DNA of 64,000 nt from Ceratobasidium sp. AG-K (GCA_037039685.1 JAWNGF010000003.1:3756571-3820570); one strand, 5' to 3'; counted from the first letter of the stretch, positions 30,993 to 43,607 are shown. Numbers and translations are program-made. The notes: generated from the letters alone by a model not told the origin.

Positions 30993-33169
30993 ATGTTGTT
31001 TTCTTTGCGCATTTTCGCGCTCCTTTCGTTCTTTTACTTCCGCTTGGCTTATGCGGCCTTTGGTGTCACTTCGGGATCTGGTTATCTCACCGTCGATACC
31101 AATGCCGGTCTGGTATACAAAGGTACCTCGAGCACTTTGTTTATCATATAGATGGTTAATCATCGTTATAGTGAAGATGTCGAACGGTGATATTACCTCC
31201 ATCAAGTACAACGGCAAGGAGTGCCAGGACCAGTCCAAATTTACTCATCTCTCCTCGGGACTTGGAACGGCAACGGTTTCTTACAAGATCTCTGGGAACT
31301 ATGCTACTGTGACAATCAAGACGGAGACTATGGTAAGCTCACGATCTAGGCTGCACCATACGACGCTAACCAAGATACTAGCGACAATATTACGTCGCGG
31401 TCAAGGGTCAGAGTGTCATCTACATCGGCACCTACGCTGTATCGGAGCCTACTGTAGGCGAGCTGCGTTTCATCGCTCGCCTCAACAAGTCCGTGCTTTC
31501 TAAGGGGTTCACTTCCTCGGAAGTCAATGGTAATTCATTGCTAGTGTGCTCCGTTTCCTTACTGAATTTGGCCGTGATCTTTCGCTAGGGGGCAGTGTTG
31601 TCGAAGGTAGTGACGTCTTCAATGTTGGTGGTCAAGTCCGGTCCAAATTCTATTCATCGGTTCCGTTCATCAATGACCAAGTTCATGGTGTCACTGGAAA
31701 TGGCGTGGGCGCATGGATGGTTAGTCCAACACTTGAATCCTCGAAAGGGCGGTTGATGACCCGGAATTACAGGTCATGCCTGGTAACGCATATGAGACCT
31801 CGTCTGGTGGACCATTCATGCGTGACATTAACAACCAAGGTCGGCTATAATACTCGAATCTCGTAGATCCCGCTAAACAATTCCCACGACGAATAGGGAC
31901 CGCCCAACAGGAAATCTACTTCTGTTCGTCTATCTTGTGCCAATTATTCCCGCTTGTACTCATTTCAAACTTAGACATGAACTCTGGTCACATGAAAACC
32001 GAGGAATTCCGTACCGGGTTCTTTGGACCTTATGCTCTCGTTTTCAACTCAGGTACGCCGCTTCCCTCCAATTTTACCATTCCCTCGGCTGAAACCACCG
32101 GTGAATTACGTCAGGATCCACCCCCTCGGGCAGTCTCGATACCTCGTTCTTCGCCAACCTTGGCCTCACGGGCTATGTCGCAGCCTCTGGACGCGGTTCC
32201 GTCAAGGGAACAGTTTCAGGTGTAGCGTCCAGCTTCCAGGCAGTTGTTGGCCTCAAGAACACCAAGGCTCAGTACTGGGGCAAGGTCTCAAGTGGCTCTT
32301 ATACTATCTCGGGCGTCAAGCCGGGCACGTATACCGCGACTTTGTTCAAGAAGGAGCTCGAAGTTGGAACCGGAAGCGTGACTGTGACTGCAGGCGGCGC
32401 GGCGACGTTAAACCTGAAGTCGACTGAAAGTATCAAGACGAACATCTGGTCGATTGGTGTCCCAGATGGAACACCTTCTGGATTCTTGTGAGTGCAGTTG
32501 CCCAACGTACACGGTCGCCGAGCTAATTTTTAACGAAATAGGAACGCCGACAGTACGTGGATTAATGAACCACGCATATATGTATATTTGCTAACGTACT
32601 TTTGACTCGCATAGAAATCGAGACCATGCACCCTAGTGACGCACGTATGTCGTCCTGGAAATCCACCACGTACATAATCGGCAGCTCGTCTCCCGCTTCC
32701 TTCCCAATGGCACAGTATGCATATTCTCAACTCCTTCATAATTGGTTTACTAACATCTCATGACAGATTCACCGCGGTCAACAACCCGATGACCATCAAA
32801 TGGACTGCCACCAGCTCTCAAATCGGTGCTCGGACCTTGCGCATTCGTACCACATCATCTTTTAACGGAGGCCGGCCCACTATCAAGGTCAACTCGTGGT
32901 CATCTCGCACCCCCGCAGCGCCAACCAAGATCGATTCGCGCGGCGTGACCCGTGGTAGCTGGAGAGGACATAACCAGATGTATGGTAAGTACCAACCAGC
33001 TCTGGGAAACCTTGGGAGGGTACTAATCGGATATTGCGTAGAATATGCGATCCCTGCTGGCACGCTTGTTGCTGGATCCAACACCATCACTATCACCGTG
33101 ATCAGTGGTTCTTCTGGGGAAGGTTTCCTTTCGGCCAACATGATTTATGACTCGATCGAGTTGTATTAA
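30993..33169 (+). CDS. Rhamnogalacturonan lyase A (PL4), secreted
   Basis: Polysaccharide lyase family 4 enzyme that cleaves rhamnose-galacturonate bonds in pectin hairy regions by beta-elimination. It starts with a signal peptide ([14 protein letters not shown]) and [12 protein letters not shown]. Domain 1 has the catalytic-region signatures RSKFYSS and [18 protein letters not shown]. Domain 2 is a fibronectin-III-like fold ([24 protein letters not shown]). Domain 3 is a carbohydrate-binding jelly roll ending [12 protein letters not shown]. About a dozen introns; the frame is open throughout once spliced, with length near the family's 530 or so residues. It is the first of three tandem paralogues. 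It has an intron at 32053-32114 that lyases B and C lack, and lacks the one they share after their MHP codons. Confidence 0.9.
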
Positions 33170-33816
33170 TTGTCCATTGTTTGTTCTCTATCTGGGCAAC
33201 TGATTGCGTGGTTCATATAGGTGGAATGTAATGCTGGCTTATTCCACTTTCTAAATGCATTGGATGTGTCGGGTCTTCGGGTGGCTGGGGTATGAACACA
33301 GTTGCGACACAGGGCTGAGGGTGTTTTCTCGCTGGCTCATGGGTTATGGCTGCCCATTTTCCGGGCACTTGCAAACCTTGGGCTGTTATGACGACAGAGG
33401 TGCCAAGGTCACATGTGCACATCAAACGGGGCGGCGGGCCAAGCGCTGAACTACCGCTGTGCTTCTGCCTGCGACCGTGGTCACGCACACCCCTTATTTA
33501 GTAACCAATCCGACCGAGCTTTAACGTCTCGGCCCGTGATACGCCTATCTCAAAGTCTTCGATATGCCAAAATTACCGTACCGAGTACACTTCGATACCT
33601 CGCGTACGCGATGCTCTGGTCAGATGGTGCGCAAACTCGGAATATCTTGTTTAACCCCAGCACACTTCAGCCCCTTTTGAACGCCCCGTCTTTGCTGGGT
33701 GATATCTTCTGCTGCGCGCCTGATTATTGGAGCGGTCAAGCGGGCCGTGTCTTGAGGCTTGGCCTTATAAAGGGACGCTAAACGGGCGACATGTTTTAGC
33801 ATCGACGAAAGCTAAA
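33170..33816. other. Intergenic region between lyases A and B
   Basis: Contains the lyase B promoter with TATAAA at 33766-33771, 46 bp before its ATG. Nothing else seen. Confidence 0.5.
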
Positions 33817-36019
33817 ATGAACTGGAAACGACTTGTCGCGCTTGCGTCTGCCTTCTTCGCTCCGGGGGCCTTGGCCGCGTTCGGTGTTACAACTGGGTCT
33901 GGATATCTTTCGGTCGACACTGGGGGAGGACTCGTTTTCCGAGGTATGCAATCCGATCGTCGACCGTAATCTAGGTCATTGATTTGTGTCAAGTTTCTAC
34001 CACAAATGGTGACATTACATCGCTTAAATACAACAGCGTCGAATATCAAGACTCATCCAAGTACACCCATATTGCTTCTGGACTTGGCACCGCCACTGTT
34101 TCGTACAAGACCTCTGGAAATTATATAACGGTTTCTATCGTAACATCCACTTTGGTGAGTGTCCATCGGACGAAGGTAATTCACAATAATAACCGAGTGG
34201 GCAGACCCAATACTATGTCGCCGTAAGCGGACAAAGTGCTATCTACATCGGCACCTACACTACCGCTGAGCCAAGCGTTGGTGAATTGCGCTTCATTGCG
34301 CGACTTGCCAAATCTGCGGTTCCTAATGGATACACCGTATCGGAAATTAACGGTATGAGAATATTTAATATATTTTTCCAGAAGCTGATACAGTCATATT
34401 AGGTGGGACGGCTATTGAGGGTAGCGACGTGTATCTGCTTAATGGTCAAACACGGTCCAAGTTCTACTCGTCCGTTCAATTCATCAAAGACAAGGTACAC
34501 GGTGTGACTGGAAGTGGCGTTGGTATCTACATGGTGGGCTCCTCCTCAAGTGTCCTGGTTCCACCAGCTGACACACACACTGCCCAGGTCATGCCAGGCA
34601 ACGCGTACGAGACATCAGGGGGAGGTCCTTTCTTCCGTGATATCAATAACCAAGGTAAATCAGTCGCTCACTAACAATGATGCCGAAGCTTATCCGATTG
34701 TAGGGTCCGCACAACAGGAATTGTATTGGTGTAAGTCTGCCAGAACAAACTCTGTATCTTTAATTAATTAACAAATCTTCAGATATGAACTCGGGACACA
34801 TGGTTACCCAGGCATTCAGAACCGGTTTCTTTGGGCCATATGCCATGGTCTTCACTTCGGGTTCTGCGCCATCTGCATCCCTTGACACCTCCTTCTTCGC
34901 TAATCTCGGCCTTACGGGCTATGTCGCTGCGCCTGGGCGTGGTACGGTCACTGGAACTGTCTCAGGTGTCGCATCCGGGTTCACGGTTGTCGTTGGCTTG
35001 GACAATACTGCTGCTCAGTATTGGGGAACTGTTTCCGGCAGCTCTTACACAATCACCGGCGTTAAACCAGGAACCTACACCGTGACTCTATACAAGAAGG
35101 AGCTCGAGGTGGGGACAGGAAGTGTCACCGTATCTGCGGGAGGAACTGCTACCCTTAACCTCGCGTCGACGGAGAGTATCAAGACCAATATTTGGCAGAT
35201 CGGTATACCTGATGGTACTCCTTCGGGCTTCTTGTGAGTTCTGGTTTTCTCATGTCACGGCTTACTCTGACGAGTTGCTTCAGAAATGCAGACAGTATGT
35301 TTATTTACTTCTCCATTTTAGACCTCGCTAATGAGAACGATCCCGTCAGAAATCGAAACCATGCACCCGTAAGCCAAGAGGTTGTCACTAATGTGGATTC
35401 ATTTACTGAAATTAATACATAGGACGGATACACGGATGAGTTCTTGGGGACCTGTTACTTATACCATCGGTAGCTCTTCGGCGACCTCTTTCCCGATGGC
35501 ACAGTAGGTCACTAAGCACCAACACTCATTCATCTGGCTAAATGCACCTGCTAGATTCGTGGGCGTCAACAACCCCACAACGATAAAATGGACTGCCACT
35601 TCCTCGCAAATCGGCGCACGCACGCTACGCATCCGTACAACCTCATCCTTTGCTGGTGGACGCCCGGCCATCACCGTGAATTCTTGGACCTCGTCCACTC
35701 CTGCTGCGCCAACCAAGATCGACTCGCGTGGCGTGACCCGAGGAACATGGAGAGGGTAAGCCACTAGTAGTCGACGTTGACCAAACACCAAGTATTAACT
35801 CAACTGGTTGTCCACTAGATACAATCAAATATATGGTAGGCACTCGGTAGCAAAGCAACGTTACGTGCTAAAGACTGACCTTTGGTTTCAGAATACGCAA
35901 TCCCCTCTGGCACGCTGGTTGCAGGCTCCAATACCATTGCTATCAACATCGTCAGTGGGAGCAGTGGGGACGCGTTCCTATCTCCCAACGTTGTTTACGA
36001 TTCGGTAGAGCTTTATTAG
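33817..36019 (+). CDS. Rhamnogalacturonan lyase B (PL4), secreted
   Basis: Second tandem PL4 gene. The signal peptide [20 protein letters not shown] is followed by [11 protein letters not shown]. Domain 1 signatures are [18 protein letters not shown] and [18 protein letters not shown]; domain 2 has [12 protein letters not shown] and [12 protein letters not shown]; domain 3 ends [12 protein letters not shown]. All exons splice in frame. A private intron at 35756-35818 splits the WRGYNQIY segment, which is uninterrupted in A and C, and another at 35369-35422 is shared with C only. The strong TATA box at 33766 suggests it is regulated separately from A. Confidence 0.9.
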
Positions 36020-36470
36020 AGGCTGACCCGTGTCTATGTATGGTGTTTCTAATTTTGGAAATGATGTAATGAAAGTGCTCACATGAGCTGCGTTTTGTCC
36101 GAGCAATAACCGTTTTGGACGACTAATCATGCTTCTTAATAGCGTAATGCAATTGCGCGCCAATTCGACATGCTTACCCCGCTTCGAATCTACCAGTGAT
36201 CAGTTCCATGCTAGCCTAGATAAGCCATTGAACCGCTTAACTGCCGTACACTATTTACATTTCCGTATCCAACGAAGAAACCCATTCAGCTGACGAGAAG
36301 TCGGTGGCCAGCGCATGGCCCGGGACAAATTACGCCTCCAGAGCGGCCCGAGCGGAATGTTCACCAGCCGCCATGTGCTAAATGCTAGAAATGGTCACCA
36401 TCCCGAGTGGTATAAAAGGGAGATCGCGCTCTGTCGGTAACGCTAAACTCGTTCGTTCGTTCCTTCAAAC
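36020..36470. other. Intergenic region between lyases B and C
   Basis: Contains the lyase C promoter with TATAAAA at 36411-36417, about 54 bp before its ATG. Nothing else seen. Confidence 0.5.
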
Positions 36471-38594
36471 ATGCGCCTCTCCACACGCTTTACTTCTTGC
36501 TTGCTCCTTGGGTCCAGTCTCATCCCAAGCGCGTTGGCAGCCTTTGGTGTGACCAAGGGCTCGAGCTACTTGGATGTTGATACCGGAAACAAGCTCGTTT
36601 ACCGAGGTACGTATAGACACTTTGGAAATGAAGTGCTTGCTAAAATAAATATCCGTTCAGTATCGACAACGAGCGGAGATATTACATCCATCAAGTACGA
36701 CGGGAAAGAGCTCCAGTACTCTAAGAAGTACACCCAGATCGGCTCCGGGCTGGGGACAGCGACCGTGAGCTACACTGTCTCTGGAAACTATGCGACCATT
36801 ACGATCGCAACCTCGACGCTGGTGTGTTTCCCGTTTATTCGAACGATAACCGGTTGCTAATCAATTATCTAGACGCAATACTATATCGCGGTCAGCGGTC
36901 AGAGCGCCTTGTATGTCGGCACTTATATCACTGCTGAACCGGAGATCGGAGAGCTGCGCTTCATTGCCCGTTTGAACGCAGACGTTGTCACTGGCGGCTT
37001 GACCGTTTCTAACGTCCGAGGCAGGTAGATCTGTCATAGGCTCTTGACTCAAGCTTATATATGCATACAGGCGGTACCTCTGTGGAAGGAACAGACGTTT
37101 ACTCGATCAGCGGCCAAACGCGCTCCAAGTTTTACTCTTCGGTCCCGTTCATCAACGACCAAGTTCATGGCGCGACTGGAAGTGGAGTGGGTATATATAT
37201 GGTGAGCCTCTTTGTAAATAACAGGTATAAACGGCGGGCTAAGTTCGATTAGGTTCTCCCAGGAAACGCATACGAGTCCTCCAGTGGAGGCCCCTTCTTC
37301 CGTGACATCAACAACCAGAGTCAGTTGCCTCGGCTAGAGTTTGAAACTTGAGCTAACTGTATATCCCGTTCGTATCAGACTCCGCTCAGGATGATGGTGC
37401 GCAGGAGGTTTACTGGTGTAAGCCTCAAATCAAACTAAGCAACAAATCTTCGTACTGATTATCTGTATTAGACATGAATTCGAACCACGCCCAAACCGAG
37501 AGCTACCGCACTGGCTTCTTCGGCCCCTACGCACTCGTCTTCACCTCTGGCTCGGCCCCCTCTGCCAGCCTCGACGTCTCGTTCTTTGCCAACCTCGGCC
37601 TCAAGGGCTACGTCGCCGCCTCGGGACGCGGCACAGTCAGCGGAACCGTCTCGGGCATCCCATCCGGATTCCAAGCCGTCGTCGGACTCAAGAACAGCGC
37701 CGCTCAGTACTGGGGCAAGGTTTCGGGCACATCGTACTCGATCACTGGCGTCAAGCCCGGTACGTACACTGCCACTCTGTACAAGAAGGAGCTCGAAGTC
37801 GGAACCGGCAGTGTTACCGTCTCTGCGGGCAAGACTGCTACTCTCTCGATCTCATCGACCGAGAGCATCAAGACTAACATTTGGCAAATTGGTGTTCCTG
37901 ATGGCACCCCGTCTGGATTTTTGAATGCTGACAGTGAGTGGATTGTCTAGATTTGCAGAGGATATTTGACTGATTATATGCGCCGTTTGTCAGAGATCGA
38001 GACGATGCACCCGTACGTTTTGGATTTGTACACACCCAGGAACATGAGCTGACTTTATTTCAGATCTGACTCGCGCATGAGCTCCTGGGGACCAGCTACC
38101 TACACGATCGGATCTTCGAGCGCGTCTTCTTTCCCCATGGCACAGTACGTCCCACTCTCGCCCACCTCATCCCATCCCATTTACCCCGTATTATAGATTC
38201 ATCTCGGTCAACAACCCAACCACCATCAAATGGACCGCCACCTCTTCGCAAATTGGAGCTCGCACCCTTCGCATCCGTACCACTTCATCCTTTGCCGGTG
38301 GCCGTCCGTATATCAAGGTCAACTCGTGGACTTCGACGACCCCCGCCGCGCCGACCAAGATTGATTCCCGTGGCGTGACCAGGGGAACTTGGAGGGGCCT
38401 GAACCAGATGTATGGTGAGTGATAATCGGTTGTCCTATGAGGAATAAAACCAACGTAATGTGGTAGAATATGCGATCCCATCGGGCACCCTCGTCGTTGG
38501 GTCCAACACTATCACCATCACCATCGCCAGCGGGAGCAGTGGAGATACCTTCCTCTCTCCCAATGTTGTTTATGACTCGATCGAGTTGTACTAG
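36471..38594 (+). CDS. Rhamnogalacturonan lyase C (PL4), secreted
   Basis: Third tandem PL4 gene. Signal peptide [19 protein letters not shown] then [14 protein letters not shown]. Domain 1 has [18 protein letters not shown] and [18 protein letters not shown]; domain 2 has [12 protein letters not shown] and [12 protein letters not shown]; domain 3 ends [12 protein letters not shown]. Compared with A and B, a few residues are added before AQEVYW. The domain 2 exon is unusually rich in C at third codon positions. The frame is open after splicing, and intron 38013-38063 is shared with B. Secretion and substrate are inferred from the family. Confidence 0.9.
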
Positions 38595-38748
38595 TCTCAT
38601 CCTGTATATAATGCCTACTTTCCTTTGGTTCACAATGCTAGCGCCTATTTTTCATTCTCACCCTGAACTAGGCGCTCATTTACACGGATGCAAATTTTCT
38701 GAAAACGATCAACGCCCTTGACCTCGGTAATTATTATTACAAAACGCA

Positions 38749-40242
38749 ATGGCGACAATCGTCGACGTACAATACACGCCCAAAGTCGCACCCTCGGGAT
38801 GGTCCCCCGTGTCGAGTTCGTCGACGGCTATTCCTGGCGAGTAAATTTTCGTTTGGGGTGGATGGCGTGTTGAACTTGTTCCAGTTGGCGGTGAACGCAC
38901 TCTCCACCCGGCTGGACCTTCGTACCTCGGCTATGTCCGCCGAAGGACGCAAAACTTGAGCTTTGAAGAGGACGATAAGATCCAGGCTGAGGAGGCGGCT
39001 AGGCATGCCGAGTTGAACGGGGTCGATCCCGAGGAGGAGCTGTATAGGGGTATTGGAGACGAGGAGGAGAGTGAGGATTTGTTGCAGCGGGATCCTAAAG
39101 AGTGGAAGGTGCGTTTCGTCCGTTCTGTCGAGGGGGGTTGGGTTGACACGCATGGTTAGGGTCAAGACCATTACGCTGTCCTTGGGCTCTCGCATTTGAG
39201 GTACAAGGCCACGCCGGATCAGATCAAGATTGCGAGTGAGTGATATGGTTGTGTAAAAGGGGATGGTGCTGAAGTATGCGCGTTTAGATAGGAAGAAGGT
39301 CTTGAAGCATCATCCTGACAAGAAGTCTGGCCTGCCTGGACACAACTCGAACGACGATGCGTTCTTCAAGTGTGTCGCCAAGGGTGGGTATCCGCGATTC
39401 TAGGGACACTTGAAGCTGAGACCTGGCAGCGTACGAGGTCTTGTCCAATCCCGAGAAGCGACGACAATTCGACTCGGTCGACCCGTACTATGAAGTCCTC
39501 GAGGGTGACGTCCCCACTGCGTCTGACCTGGCCAAGAAGCCCCCAAGTGTAGGTTATTCCACCGCAGTATATCCTAGGCTAACATTCCGCCAGTTCTTCT
39601 TCTCAGAATTTGGACCCATCTTTGAGCGCGAGGCCCGCTTCTCCAAGACCCAGCCCGTCCCACTCCTCGGTGCAATCGGCGCACCAAAAGACGAGGTCGA
39701 AGGATTCTACAACTTTTGGTACAATTTCGACTCTTGGCGTAGCTTTGAGTATTTGGACAAGGAAGTGAACGAGGGATCTGACAAGTGAGTCGGGGTTCTG
39801 GCAGAGGGTGTTTGCTGACATGAGTATAGCCGCGACGACAAGCGATACTCGGAGAAAAAGAACCGCTCTGAGCGTGCACGTCGCAAAAAGGAGGACAATG
39901 CCCGTCTGCGTACGTTGGTCGATACCGCCATGCAGCTCGATCCGCGCATCAAGCGCATCAAGCAGGAAGAAAAGGAGGCACGCGAGGCCAAGAAGCGCGC
40001 AAAGAGCGGTCAGCCCGCAGGTCCTACTGCCGAAGAGAAGAAAAAGGCCGAGGAGGAGGAGAAGCGCAAGGCAGAAGAGGCCAAGGCCCAAGAGGAGGCA
40101 AGTGATATCAACGGAAGTAAACAATGAGCTCATAATTCTCCATCAGGCCGAAAAGGCGGATGCTAAAAAGGCCAAGGCAGCCGCGGCCAATGCGGCCAAA
40201 AAGGCACGTCGTGCGGCTCGTGCAGCAGAGGGTGGCGCATAA
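38749..40242 (+). CDS. ZUO1: Zuotin-type ribosome-associated J protein (DNAJC2/Zuo1)
   Basis: Ribosome-associated Hsp40 that works with Ssz1 and Ssb on nascent chains. Eight exons (38749-38836, 38885-39108, 39160-39235, 39288-39383, 39430-39548, 39594-39784, 39830-40097, 40147-40242) give 385 residues. The J domain spans about 105-190 with DHYAVLGLSHLRYKAT and the HPD motif in KHHPDKK. It is followed by the zuotin homology region (FFFSEFGPIFEREARFSK and FYNFWYNFDSWRSFEYLDKE) and a Lys/Glu/Ala-rich charged helix that contacts rRNA in the family. No C-terminal SANT domains, as usual in fungi. Two introns need GC donors: 38837 (CTG|GCGAGT) and 40098 (GAG|GCAAGT). Confidence 0.92.
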
Positions 40243-40403
40243 TTTACTTTTTACATGCATCTTGTACCGGCCGAATAAGAGTCTAAAATATTAAACTCGC
40301 GTGGTTGAAGATCCATCACGTGATCTTGGCCTGAATTGTTTTCCCTTGGTTTGCGAGTGATGACATCCTGATTCGTTCCACTCTCGTCCTCTTCCCGTGT
40401 GCC

Positions 40404-42209
40404 ATGGCTGGTCTTGTTGGTGTGTTGCTGGCTCTTCAATTCGTCGCTTCGACGTCGGCATCTCCTTTTACGACTCGATGGCTAGCAAGGAGGTGGTCAT
40501 GGCCCCCGGCAGCGGCATTAAACGGTGTTTTGCCCGCCTGGCTTGATTTGCCCGACGGAGACGACGTCATGAAGGAGTTGGGATTGGAGTCGGTCGACCA
40601 GTATCCTCTTCAGGTGAGCTAATGTTGTATACCCTATTGTTGGTTGTGAGCTCATCGACGCAGGTTTTAAACATCCCGTATGTAGAATAATTTCGACTCT
40701 CATCCATCTAACGCTTTTCAGAGGATACGCCAACTGGACCGCAAACGGCTGGAACGTCCGATTGCACGGCTCTGCGTACAAACTCCCCACTTTGACCGCT
40801 TCCCAAATCGACGAGGTCGCCAAGCCCTTTGTCCCCGGCTTGGACTATGACTCTATGAACGAAACCATGAAATATCTCGCACGAAACATGACCTCGAGTA
40901 TCCTCACTGTCCCTGTCGAGGACGTCTATCTCAATTTTGACTTTATCTACAATCGCAATTCGGTGCGTTTCGAGTGAATGCGCCATGTTTGTTGCTCATC
41001 GTTGGTCAGATTGCCAAGGTTTCATATCCTGGTCCGACGGATGGCCGGGGCGAGTTTGATGCGTTTGTGCCGATCCAGGTCGCTTCTGGGACCGTACCCA
41101 ATGGGAACCTTACGACTTTGACTCAGGGCGTACAACTGTTTACCAATGGCTCTAATTGTGAGCACGCCCCCAACTCTCACACTACCCATTCTAACCATCC
41201 CCAGCCGGAAACGCATCGTCATATTTCGTACCCACGAATGGCATCACCGTCGTGGCCGATATCGACGACATCCTACGTGTGACCAAGATTTATCAGCCAG
41301 ACGAGGGTCTAAGGAACTCCTTCGTATACCCGTTTAGGCCCTGGATGAACATGCCCGGTGCGCACACTTCTAAGGACAACTCGGCGCAACGCTGAACCAT
41401 ATTTAGACGTCTTCCGACAATGGTTGAGCACTTCCCCAACAATACATTACCACTACCTCACTACGACCCCGATCAAAGCGACCCGGCCGTACATGTCGTT
41501 CATCTACGGAACCTATCCCCTCGGTAGTTTTGATATCCGACCGGTACGCCCATCAACTTTGCCACCCGTCTAGCAAACCGACATTACGTTTCAGCTCAAT
41601 TTGACGACCCTCGACCAAACGTTTGCGATTCGTAAAGTTAACCTTCAACGAGTCTTGGAGTCGTTCCCGTCTCGCAAGTTTGTGCTACTTGCGGATACGA
41701 GTAATGCGGATGTGATGAAGCAGTATCCTGCGATGGCCAAGGAGTTTCCTGGGCGCGTTCAGGTATGATTCTCGAGAGTCTGTTATGAACAGTAGATCTC
41801 ATCGGGGCGGTTTAGTGCATTTTGTTAAGGAATACCAGTGCGACAGACCCAAGCGACCACTTTCCGGTGCGTATCAGCTTTTACTAGACTGTTTCTTGCC
41901 CTAACTTTGATCGCATAGTACGATACATCAGGATTCAAAGAACTAGACAACTCAACGTACATGTTCTTCCGCACACCCGACGACATTGCCGGTCTAAACT
42001 TTACGAGAGGAGATTGCAGAAACGCCTCGGTCCCGCAAAACGTGACGTTCGAATACCAGGTTCGTCCCCTTCTCGTCTTCTTGATCCAGGAACTAACGCA
42101 CTTCTAGGGCGTGGATAACCTTCTGAGTGGCGCTTTGAGTGGCCCGGTTCCTGGAGCGGTTAGTATTGCTCTAGCGTTGGGTGCGGGATTAGCGTCGATG
42201 TTGATTTGA
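40404..42209 (+). CDS. Secreted or GPI-anchored App1-type phosphatidate phosphatase domain protein
   Basis: Contains the App1 catalytic domain (DUF2183, HAD-like), known in yeast App1 to dephosphorylate phosphatidate. Visible motifs: HAD motif VVADIDDILRVTKIY followed by NSFVYPFRPWMNMP; LTTTPIKATRPYMSFIYGTYP; KFVLLADTSNADVMKQYP; FRTPDDIAGLNFTRGDCRN. The fifth residue of the HAD motif is Ile where Thr or Val is usual. The N-terminus is a signal peptide (MAGLVGVLLALQFVASTSA). The C-terminus is hydrophobic after small residues (PGAVSIALALGAGLASMLI), like a GPI-addition signal. About ten exons, all in frame. Unlike yeast App1 (actin patches, cytosol) this type would face the cell exterior; its substrate there is unknown. 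Confidence 0.85.
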
Positions 42210-42418
42210 GGGCGGGTGATATATGCGGGATACTTTGGGGATTTGTCACGACGCATGACGAATAGGGACTTTTCACGGATGTATGTACAACAATAATGCA
42301 AAATTTCACGAGGCCTACGGTATCATACGGGTTCAACCCGGCGTGAAAGTGACCGGAACCGGAGAGATGGGGCAGACGGCCATCCCGTCCATACCATTAC
42401 TCGGAAAAGCCGAGACAA

Positions 42419-42503
42419 GGCCGCTTGGTCTAGTAGTATGATTCCTGTTTTGGGCTCTGTTCATTTATACAGGAGGTCGTGGGTTCAATTCCCACAGCGG
42501 CCC
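42419..42503 (+). tRNA. tRNA-Pro (anticodon TGG) with short intron
   Basis: Cloverleaf: acceptor stem GGCCGCT/AGCGGCC, D arm TGGTCTAGTAGTATGA, anticodon stem CCTGT/ACAGG with TTTTGGG in the loop, and T arm GTGGGTTCAATTCCCAC. About a dozen bases (CTCTGTTCATTT) lie between the anticodon and the 3' stem strand: a canonical tRNA intron after position 37. A TTTT terminator follows. Confidence 0.93.
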
Positions 42504-42723
42504 TAGACTTTTCCTACAATTTTGGGCAAGAAAAAAGTCGCTGCACGGAAAACCAAGCTTAGCCGCCTCGGTCGACATGGCGGGACATCGCGAGCTTTGG
42601 GAGTTGCTGAAAAAATTAGGCAGAGTTGGGCGAGTCTGGAGGAGACACAGTCTTTGTGCAATTTTGATAACTTTTGAGCGAGTCATGGATGCAAAGCCGC
42701 GTGAATGCCCACGACAAAAGAAA

Positions 42724-42808
42724 GGGCCGCTGTGGGAATTGAACCCACGACCTCCTGTATAAATGAACAGAGCCCAAAACAGGAATCATACTACTAGACC
42801 AAGCGGCC
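42724..42808 (-). tRNA. tRNA-Pro (anticodon TGG) with short intron, second copy
   Basis: Identical over all 85 bases, intron included, to the copy at 42419-42503, but on the other strand. On the minus strand it is followed by TTTCTTTT. The two genes face each other across 220 bp. Confidence 0.93.
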
Positions 42809-43607
42809 ACGGAAAGATTCATCCTAGCCTCCACTTGGATGATTGGGTCAGGAAGTAAGCACACACACTCACTGGCACTCTTCGCCCGCTCCAAGATCGT
42901 TTGCCACCGAAGCTCGAGTATTTTTCGTTGGGACGAGGTCCTCGTAGCTTGACACGGTGAGTGAGTCCACTACTAGTGGAGACTGTCCTGGGAACTGAGA
43001 GGAGGATTCTGGATCGCGGCTCGCCAGTCGGCGGCAATCGGTGGGGGAAACAGCCTCGCCAAAACAAGCGGTCGCCATTTCAACACACACGGCAGATCCC
43101 TTGTCTGCCTCGCGACAAAAATTATCTGTCCATACACTGCGCTACTTAATATAGATGAACTCAATTCCGTGATGTGTTATTTTCCCTCACTTACAGGCCT
43201 ATGACTTTGTATATAGGGCTCAGATTATACTGAGATCAGCGCAATCGCTTTCAGTATATCACCAGTCTCATTTCTGTATATTTGGTTTTTATATACAATC
43301 AGCAGCTAGTGCGACAGCGACTCGACGACGCCCCCAGGTGTTAGAACGGCGAGCAGCTGTCCCGTCCCAGGGTAACGACGAATTAATCGGGTGCCACTCG
43401 CGAACCACGGCTCCGGACCGTTATCCGGCGATTGATGGCCACAGGCTCCACGGTACCGAGTGGCAACCAGGCAGTCCAGTGAGAGTGCCCACTGTCAAGT
43501 GATTGCAAGCGGCTGTAATCGATGGGTATTGGGGCAGTGCGTGCTTTGGAGCTTCCCCATATCTCCCCCCTACACAAGATTGATCAAAACGATCGTATCA
43601 TGCCCCG
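42809..43607. other. Intergenic region before TPR-CHAT copy 3
   Basis: No gene seen. Short minus-strand frames at 42819-43164 have no recognisable domain. Confidence 0.45.

Noticed and set aside
42577..42762. Short frames ending in GPLWELNPRPPV near the tRNA genes
   Set aside because: This string is the well-known chance translation of a tRNA T arm and anticodon arm, not a protein.
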